DNA of 5,378 bases, taken from contig JASIDM010000040.1 in NCBI GenBank assembly GCA_030044695.1, positions 1 through 5,378 on the forward strand, read 5' to 3'. Source of the DNA: Thermoplasmata archaeon. Lineage in GTDB: Archaea; Thermoplasmatota; Thermoplasmata; Lutacidiplasmatales; UBA184. The position numbers were made by a program, and so were the translations under genes. Below are positions 1 to 3,998 of the stretch, piece by piece. The stretch's first letter is position 1, and each line of letters starts with the position of its first letter. The notes beneath the pieces were generated by a model. The model was not told where the DNA came from and did no database searches. It worked only from the letters and a program-made list of their open reading frames with translations.

Positions 1-458
1 TCCTCGCGGGCCAGGAACTCCCGCAAGGCCCGCAGCAGCTCGGCCTTCACGCGGAACGTGGCGACGTGCTCCTGGGAGCGGACGACCAGGTGGCGCTGGT
101 CGAGCCGGAACTCCTCGGTCTGGTCGGCGAAGATCGGGAACGGCTCGCCGGCGTGGACGACCCGGATCGCCCCGGCCCGGACCTCCCGCCCCCCCGGAGC
201 CCGGCGGTCCTCGGCGACCGTCCCGTCGACCTCGATCGCGCCCTCGATCTGGACGTGCTCGGCGGCGTCGAACCCCTCGGGGCCCAGGGCGTCCCGGCGG
301 CCGGTGACCTGGACGACGCCGGTGCGGTCGCGCAGCAGCACGAAGAGGATCCCGCCGGACGAGCGGGTGCGCAGGACCCATCCGCGCAGGCGGATCGGAC
401 GGCCCAGCGCCTCCGGGGCCAAGGCCGCCGTGACCGTTGCGAACGGCTCCGGGCTCAC
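1..458 (-). CDS. asnS: Asparagine--tRNA ligase, N-terminal part (runs off left edge)
   Basis: This is the first 152 codons of a class II aminoacyl-tRNA synthetase of the AspRS/AsnRS family, which charges tRNA-Asn with asparagine in the cytoplasm using ATP. What is present is the N-terminal OB-fold anticodon-binding domain and the hinge into the catalytic domain. Visible family signatures are GWV (26-28), RDRTGVVQVT (43-52), a RAPGG turn (86-90), FPI (107-109) and LDQRHLVVRS (119-128). The RAPGG turn followed by an FPI segment resembles archaeal AsnRS more than archaeal AspRS, but the discriminating catalytic residues lie outside the window, so AspRS is not fully excluded. The OB-fold argues against the AspRS-derived asparagine synthetase that lacks this domain. 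The start is GTG, overlapping the tfs stop by four bases and preceded by GGGAG at five-base spacing. The first residues align with family N-termini, supporting this start. It is probably translated from the tfs mRNA. Confidence 0.87.
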   Translation of the reverse strand, partial: MSPEPFATVTAALAPEALGRPIRLRGWVLRTRSSGGILFVLLRDRTGVVQVTGRRDALGPEGFDAAEHVQIEGAIEVDGTVAEDRRAPGGREVRAGAIRVVHAGEPFPIFADQTEEFRLDQRHLVVRSQEHVATFRVKAELLRALREFLARE

Positions 459-763
459 TGGTACTCCCGCCACTTGTGCCCGCACTTCGTGCACTCGAAG
501 ATGCGCGTCTCGGGCTCGTCGGCGCCCCTCGTCTGGCGGAGGACCCAGTACGCCTCCCCGTGGCCGCACTTCGGGCACGTCTCCTCGGCCTTCGGCAGCG
601 TGGCCGTCCTCGTCTCGACGACATCGACCTTCCGCTCGGCGGGGGTCGAGCGCCCGACCTCGACCCCGCGCCCGAGCGGCATCGTGTGGCCGCAGCCGGA
701 GCACCGCCAAACGTGGGCGCCGCGGTCCGGTCGCATCAGGCGTTTGCACCGGGGACAGAACAT
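455..763 (-). CDS. tfs: Transcription factor S (TFIIS/RPB9-like transcript cleavage factor)
   Basis: This 102-residue protein is archaeal TFS, which enters the secondary channel of RNA polymerase and stimulates cleavage of the backtracked transcript 3' end, rescuing stalled complexes and improving fidelity. Two zinc ribbons are visible. The N-terminal RPB9-like ribbon has C3-x2-C6 and C21-x2-C24. The C-terminal TFIIS-like ribbon has C63-x2-C66 and C91-x2-C94. Between the last two cysteine pairs, QTRGADEPET (77-86) carries the D82-E83 acidic hairpin that acts at the polymerase active site, so this looks like an active factor and not an inhibitory paralogue lacking the acidic pair. Length is normal for the family. 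The ATG start sits two residues before the first cysteine. No Shine-Dalgarno is visible upstream, and a TATA-like patch about 30 bases upstream suggests its own near-leaderless promoter. The stop overlaps the asnS start, so the two are probably translationally coupled. Confidence 0.95.
   Translation of the reverse strand: MFCPRCKRLMRPDRGAHVWRCSGCGHTMPLGRGVEVGRSTPAERKVDVVETRTATLPKAEETCPKCGHGEAYWVLRQTRGADEPETRIFECTKCGHKWREYQ
464..468 (-). promoter_or_regulatory. Shine-Dalgarno-like GGGAG for asnS
   Basis: On the minus strand GGGAG is followed by five bases and then the GTG start of asnS. It lies inside the last codons of tfs. It supports the GTG choice and fits the pattern that internal operon genes in archaea carry a ribosome binding site while first genes often do not. 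The match to the 16S 3' end is partial, and GC-rich sequence makes chance matches common. Confidence 0.5.
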
Positions 764-789
764 GGGAACGGAGCGAAGCGGGGACGGCC

Positions 790-795
790 TCTTTA
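790..795 (-). promoter_or_regulatory. Possible TATA-like element for tfs
   Basis: The minus-strand sequence GGGTAAAGAGG (798-788) is the only A-rich patch in the 52-bp purD-tfs gap. Its core, TAAAGA, is centred about 29.5 bases before the tfs ATG, which would give a leader of only a few bases. It departs from a standard archaeal TATA box, so the case rests on spacing, on contrast with the GC-rich background and on the missing ribosome binding site. tfs could instead be served only by read-through from purD. Confidence 0.35.
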
Positions 796-815
796 CCCTT
801 GAGCGGCCGGCGCGG

Positions 816-2225
816 TCACCCCGTGAGCTGCTCGGGCGGCCCGGCGCTGGACGGAGGGGCTTCGGGCGGAGCGACGCTCAGCGGCAGCGGCGACGGGCGG
901 GCGCCCGGCCGCAGGAGGTGGCGGACATGCTCCCAGCGGCGCGCCAGATCGGCCTGCGTGCCGATGTCGTGCCGGAGGTAGTAGTCGCCCCGAACATGCC
1001 GGAGCGCGTGCTCGACCCGGTTCCCGGCCTCGTGGATCGCGCTCGCCTCCCCGACCAGGGCCACGCCCCGGCTGGTGCCGAGCCGCACGGCCGCCGGGCC
1101 GGCGGCCTCGACGTTCCCGTACAGCACGTGGACGCCGTCGGCCTCGATCGCCGCCTCGTCGAGCTCCAGGACGGCCCCCCCGACGGCGCGGCTGCCGTAC
1201 CCGACCGGGACGAGGTACCGCACGACGGTCGAGCGACGCCGGAACCGGACCAGGTTCGGATCCAGATGGCCGGTGGCGATCCCGAGGAGGAGCTCCGAGA
1301 AGTTCCCCTCCTCGTACAGCGTGAGGACGTTGATCCCCTCCGGGTCGCCGAAGCGGACGTTGAACTCGAGCAGCCGGGGGCCCTGGGCCGTGAGCATGAA
1401 CCCGCCGTACAGGATCCCGCGGTACGGTAGGCCCTCCGCCCGGAGCGCCGCCACGGCGCCGTCGAGGACGCGGTAGGCCCGGTCGCGGTCCTCCGGGCCG
1501 AGGAACGGCAGCAGATGGTCCCGCTGCGAGTACGCGCCCATCCCGCCGGTGTTCGGGCCCTGGTCGCCCTCAAGCGCCCGCTTGAAGTCCTGGACCGCCG
1601 GCATCGCTCGGACGCCGTCGTCGGTCACGAACGCCATCAGGCTGAACTCCTCGCCCTCGAGCCGCTCCTCCAGGAGCGCGGGCTCGCCCTGGACCACAAG
1701 GGTCTTCGCGTAGATCGCCCCCTCCTGGGCGTCGGCGAAGTCGGCGCCCTGGACGCGGACCCCCTTACCGGCGGTGAGGCCGCTCGGCTTCACGACGAAC
1801 GGGCCGGGGAAGGCGGCGACCTCCCGATCGACGTCCTCCGGGGAGGTGAGGACCGCGAACCGCGGCTGGCCCTCGACCCGGTGGCGGGCCAGCAGCTCCC
1901 GGCAGAAGACCTTGGAGGACTCGAGACGGGCGGTCGCCCGGGACGGCCCGACGGTGGGGATCTCCGCCGCGCGAAGGCGGTCGGCGAGGCCGGCGGCGAG
2001 CGGGGCCTCCGGACCGACGACCGTCGCGTCCACGTGTTCCCGGGTCGCGAGGTCGACGACGCGGTCCGTCGCGTCCGGGGCGAGGCGGGCGGAGGCGCGG
2101 GCCAGCCGCTCGAGCCCCGGGTTCGCGTTCGGGCTCGCCACCACGAGCTCCGCGCCCGCCCGAGCCAGGGTCACGGCGATCGCGTGCTCGCGGGCGCCCC
2201 CTCCGACGACGAGCCAGCGGGTCAC
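816..2225 (-). CDS. purD: Phosphoribosylamine--glycine ligase (GAR synthetase)
   Basis: This 469-residue cytoplasmic enzyme catalyses the second step of de novo purine synthesis, joining 5-phosphoribosylamine and glycine with ATP to give glycinamide ribonucleotide. It is an ATP-grasp protein. The N-terminal Rossmann-like domain opens with VVGGGAREHA (6-15) and has VVGPEAPLAAG (69-79). The ATP-grasp lid contains VVKPSGLTAGKGV (144-156), followed by QGPNTGGMGAY (222-232) and the metal/ATP motif EFNVRFGDPE (287-296). The C-terminal part ends in HALRHVRGDYYLRHDIGT (406-423), a form I associate with archaeal PurD. Residues from about 440 are a Pro/Ser-rich tail beyond the usual domain end. The start is GTG at 2225; the Rossmann strand begins three residues later, so no earlier start is needed. 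A TATA-like site 27 bases upstream and no Shine-Dalgarno suggest a leaderless GTG-initiated transcript. It heads the purD-tfs-asnS block. No other purine genes are in view. Confidence 0.96.
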   Translation of the reverse strand: MTRWLVVGGGAREHAIAVTLARAGAELVVASPNANPGLERLARASARLAPDATDRVVDLATREHVDATVVGPEAPLAAGLADRLRAAEIPTVGPSRATARLESSKVFCRELLARHRVEGQPRFAVLTSPEDVDREVAAFPGPFVVKPSGLTAGKGVRVQGADFADAQEGAIYAKTLVVQGEPALLEERLEGEEFSLMAFVTDDGVRAMPAVQDFKRALEGDQGPNTGGMGAYSQRDHLLPFLGPEDRDRAYRVLDGAVAALRAEGLPYRGILYGGFMLTAQGPRLLEFNVRFGDPEGINVLTLYEEGNFSELLLGIATGHLDPNLVRFRRRSTVVRYLVPVGYGSRAVGGAVLELDEAAIEADGVHVLYGNVEAAGPAAVRLGTSRGVALVGEASAIHEAGNRVEHALRHVRGDYYLRHDIGTQADLARRWEHVRHLLRPGARPSPLPLSVAPPEAPPSSAGPPEQLTG

Positions 2226-2248
2226 GGCGGCCGGCCCACGAGCCGGAG

Positions 2249-2255
2249 GTTAAAG
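2249..2255 (-). promoter_or_regulatory. TATA-like box for purD (leaderless spacing)
   Basis: On the minus strand CCTTTAACC stands out in a GC-rich gap. The centre of its TTTAA core is about 27 bases before the purD GTG, the distance expected when transcription starts at or next to the start codon. No ribosome binding site lies between. A clear purine-rich BRE is not visible upstream. The identification rests on position and composition only. Confidence 0.45.
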
Positions 2256-2312
2256 GTCCGGCGGCACCGGGCTCGGCCGCCGGGCCGGACGGGCTCGACG
2301 GCGCCGCCACCG

Positions 2313-2318
2313 TTAAAA
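2313..2318 (+). promoter_or_regulatory. TATA-like box for rpoL
   Basis: The plus strand has CGTTAAAAGAGG, an A/T island centred about 39 bases before the rpoL ATG. Typical archaeal spacing would place the transcription start near 2341-2343, giving a leader of roughly 12-14 bases without an obvious Shine-Dalgarno. Together with the purD element it makes 2226-2354 a divergent promoter region. The two islands share GTTAAA when both are read on the plus strand. Confidence 0.45.
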
Positions 2319-2354
2319 GAGGTGCCCAGGTGGGGTGCTCTCCCGGGGCCGTAG

Positions 2355-2642
2355 ATGGAGCTTCGTGTCGTCGAGAAGGAGCACGACCTATTGCGGGTCG
2401 AGCTTCCGAAGGGGGAAGAGACCCTGCTCGTCCCGCTCGTGGAGGCCCTCCAGCGCGAGGAGAAGGTCGTCGAAGCCCGCTACCTGCTCGGCCATCCGTT
2501 CCTGGATCGCCCCACGCTTCAGCTGAGGACCCGGGGCGAGAAGCCCCAGCAGGTCCTCAAGCGGGTGCTCAAGGACCTGACGGACCTTTACGACGACCTG
2601 CTGACCGACTTCGAGAAGAAGGCGGACAAGGTCAAGGCGTGA
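2355..2642 (+). CDS. rpoL: DNA-directed RNA polymerase subunit Rpo11 (RpoL)
   Basis: This 95-residue protein is the archaeal counterpart of eukaryotic RPB11. With Rpo3 (RpoD) it forms the alpha-like heterodimer that nucleates RNA polymerase assembly. The family opening is clear: MELRVVEKEHDLLRVEL (1-17), a segment aligned with the usual TLxNxL helix (TLLVPLVEAL, 23-32), then GHPFLDRPTLQLRT (46-59), the hallmark HPxxDxP region, and a charged amphipathic C-terminal helix (63-95). Length is normal. The usual Asn in the TLxNxL helix is replaced by Val-Pro (26-27), a minor oddity. The ATG is forced: an in-frame TAG immediately precedes it and the protein aligns from residue 1. It is the first gene of a two-gene plus-strand unit with kptA, 16 bp downstream, and is divergent from purD. 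Confidence 0.92.
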   Translation: MELRVVEKEHDLLRVELPKGEETLLVPLVEALQREEKVVEARYLLGHPFLDRPTLQLRTRGEKPQQVLKRVLKDLTDLYDDLLTDFEKKADKVKA

Positions 2643-2658
2643 CGGTCGCGTTCGCTCG

Positions 2659-3330
2659 ATGCTGAAGGAGTGCGCCCAGCACGGCTACTTCCGCGCCGAG
2701 AGCTGCCCGATCTGCGGCCAGGGGGGCCGGTTCCTGCTCAACGACCGGGAGCTCGACCACCTCGGGCGGGTCCTCACGGGGATCCTGCGGCACTTCCCGG
2801 ACCGTTACGGGCTCTCCGTGGAGGCCCACGGCTGGATCGAGCTGCCTGCGATCGCCCGCGCGATCTCCCAGCGCCACCCCGTCTACCGCTGGCTGAAGCC
2901 CCAGCACCTGATCGCCATCGCGGAGACCGACGGCAAGGGTCGCTACGAGATCCGCGACGATCGGATCCGCGCCACGTACGGCCACACGCTCGAGGTGGAG
3001 CTGGACCTGCCCACCGAGGACATCCCGGAGCACCTGTACTACCCCGTGACGGCCGACGAGGCGGCGATCGTGCTCGAGGTGGGGCTGCGGCCGTCCGACC
3101 GACGCAAGGTCCACCTCTCCAAGACCGCGCCCGACGCCGTCGCCGCGGGCAAGGTCCGCACGCCCGAGCCGATCGTCCTCGAGATCGACGCGCGACGTGC
3201 CCAGGCCGAGGGGATCGTCATCATGCGCGCCGGCAAGACCGTCTACCTGGCCGACCGGATCCCGGCCGAGCTGCTCCGCCGGTCGGAGAGTCCCGCCGGG
3301 AGCGAGCCGTCGGCCCCCTCCACGAACTAG
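2659..3330 (+). CDS. kptA: RNA 2'-phosphotransferase with N-terminal zinc ribbon (Tpt1/KptA family)
   Basis: This 223-residue protein belongs to the Tpt1/KptA family, which uses NAD+ to remove an internal RNA 2'-phosphate, passing through an ADP-ribosylated RNA intermediate. Some members also ADP-ribosylate RNA 5'-phosphate ends. An N-terminal metal site, C5-x2-H8...C16-x2-C19, is followed by the RNA-binding winged-helix lobe and the ADP-ribosyltransferase-like lobe. Catalytic signatures are present: R44-H45 in GILRHFPDRYGL (41-52), R104 in IRATYGHT (103-110), and R148/R149 before VHLS (151-154). KGRYEI (93-98) is also conserved. The last 18 residues are a Ser/Pro-rich, probably disordered tail. 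The ATG lies three residues before the first zinc ligand. No Shine-Dalgarno is visible in the 16-bp gap after rpoL, so coupling to rpoL translation is likely. In archaea the RtcB splicing ligase leaves no 2'-phosphate, so the physiological substrate is unclear. Family membership is secure; role is not. Confidence 0.93.
   Translation: MLKECAQHGYFRAESCPICGQGGRFLLNDRELDHLGRVLTGILRHFPDRYGLSVEAHGWIELPAIARAISQRHPVYRWLKPQHLIAIAETDGKGRYEIRDDRIRATYGHTLEVELDLPTEDIPEHLYYPVTADEAAIVLEVGLRPSDRRKVHLSKTAPDAVAAGKVRTPEPIVLEIDARRAQAEGIVIMRAGKTVYLADRIPAELLRRSESPAGSEPSAPSTN
3327..3330. other. Palindromic CTAG serving as stop codon on both strands
   Basis: The four bases CTAG end kptA on the plus strand (TAG at 3328-3330) and the membrane zinc-ribbon gene on the minus strand (TAG at 3329-3327). 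The two convergent genes therefore overlap by four bases, leaving no intergenic space for a conventional terminator. Transcription from either side must end inside the opposing gene. Confidence 0.93.
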
Positions 3331-3935
3331 CCGAAGCCGTCGTCGCCGACGTTCGACTCGTACTCCGTGGCGACGTAGACCGTCATGTTGAGCGGCAGCG
3401 GATCGGTCAGCACGAAGACGTACGTTCCGGTGTCGAGGGCGGTGAAGATGATCCGGCCGCTCCCTTCCGAGGGGGTCGACCACGCGGGGCTCCCCGTGCC
3501 GTTCGTCACCAGGCCGTACCACTGGCTCCAGTTGTACACCGACAGCGTCACCGCGGCGTCGAACGGCTGGATCGTCGTGAAGTTGCCCACGACGTAGTCG
3601 CCGCCGGTGACCGCGCCGTCGAGGATCGGCTGGGTCCCCGGGGCGAGATGGTACGTCCCGGTGGTGGTCAGGGGGTCGGCCACGACCGGCGGGCCCGTCC
3701 AGACCGCGTCGATCAGCGTGTAGGCGAGGGCCACGGCGAGCCCCACGACGATCAGCGCGCGGAGCCAGTTCGTCAGGGCGATCCGCCGTCGCACGGACCG
3801 GGGAGCCTTCGCCAGGCCGGAGGCGGGGACCGGACGGTCCTCCCCGCACAGGGCGCAGACCGTCGCTCCCGGCGCGACCGCCGTGCCGCAGTAGCGGCAC
3901 GCACCCCAGGTGACGGCGTCGCCCCCCTCGGCCAT
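3327..3935 (-). CDS. Uncharacterised single-pass membrane protein with N-terminal zinc ribbon
   Basis: I do not recognise a named family for this 202-residue protein. A zinc ribbon sits at the N-terminus (C13-x2-C16 and C27-x2-C30), then a basic linker with R49-R50-R51, then one hydrophobic segment at about 57-78. The positive-inside rule puts the ribbon in the cytoplasm and the remaining 120 residues outside. That outer part is rich in Thr, Val and aromatic residues, looks beta-sandwich-like, and includes GTYVFVLTDP (170-179), reminiscent of secreted archaeal beta domains. It has four N-glycosylation sequons (N118-F-T, N135-W-S, N145-G-T, N183-M-T), all on the predicted outside. There is no cleavable signal peptide. 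The ATG start lies about 27 bases after a weak TATA-like site with no Shine-Dalgarno. Its neighbour upstream is an aldehyde dehydrogenase, 63 bp away, with no obvious functional link. A sensor or envelope anchor is possible, but nothing in the sequence shows it. Confidence 0.85.
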   Translation of the reverse strand: MAEGGDAVTWGACRYCGTAVAPGATVCALCGEDRPVPASGLAKAPRSVRRRIALTNWLRALIVVGLAVALAYTLIDAVWTGPPVVADPLTTTGTYHLAPGTQPILDGAVTGGDYVVGNFTTIQPFDAAVTLSVYNWSQWYGLVTNGTGSPAWSTPSEGSGRIIFTALDTGTYVFVLTDPLPLNMTVYVATEYESNVGDDGFG

Positions 3936-3958
3936 CGGCGTCCCAGCCGGAAGGGGGC

Positions 3959-3964
3959 CTTTTC
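3959..3964 (-). promoter_or_regulatory. Weak BRE/TATA-like element for the zinc-ribbon membrane protein
   Basis: On the minus strand CGAAAC (3972-3967), which fits the BRE pattern CRNAAN, is followed by GAAAAG (3964-3959), centred about 26.5 bases before the ATG at 3935. The spacing suits a leaderless transcript. The TATA core is poor, as it contains no T, so this is tentative. The proposed BRE falls inside the palindrome at 3965-3981. Confidence 0.33.
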
Positions 3965-3981
3965 GGGTTTCGTACGAACCC
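3965..3981. repeat. Near-perfect palindrome in the intergenic gap (possible operator or hairpin)
   Basis: GGGTTTCGTACGAACCC is an inverted repeat with one unpaired T; its core TTCGTACGAA (3969-3978) is perfect. It lies between the aldehyde dehydrogenase stop and the membrane-protein start, overlapping the proposed promoter of the latter. It could be a repressor site for the downstream gene or a hairpin at the end of the dehydrogenase mRNA. No U-tract follows on the minus strand, which weakens a terminator reading. Confidence 0.6.
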
Positions 3982-3990
3982 GCGCGCGGG
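3979..3990. repeat. Perfect 12-bp palindrome CCCGCGCGCGGG
   Basis: This self-complementary alternating C/G stretch overlaps the neighbouring palindrome by three bases and begins nine bases after the aldehyde dehydrogenase stop on the minus strand. It could form a very stable stem or Z-DNA, or simply reflect high GC content. Function is not shown. Confidence 0.5.
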
Positions 3991-3998
3991 GCGGGGGG

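Noticed and set aside
455..763. Inhibitory TFS paralogue (TFS4-like)
   Set aside because: The D82-E83 acidic pair needed for cleavage stimulation is intact, so the ordinary active factor is the better call.
66..1430. 454-codon open frame on the plus strand across asnS, tfs and purD
   Set aside because: It is antisense to three recognisable genes, crosses their boundaries, and has Arg/Pro/Gly-rich composition typical of shadow frames in GC-rich DNA.
1515..2354. 279-codon open frame on the plus strand antisense to purD
   Set aside because: PurD motifs on the minus strand are unambiguous; this frame runs into the divergent promoter region and has no recognisable domain.
3965..3990. Intrinsic terminator for the aldehyde dehydrogenase
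   Set aside because: The stems are strong, but no T-rich stretch follows on the minus strand, and the sequence overlaps the next gene's probable promoter. It is reported as palindromes only.
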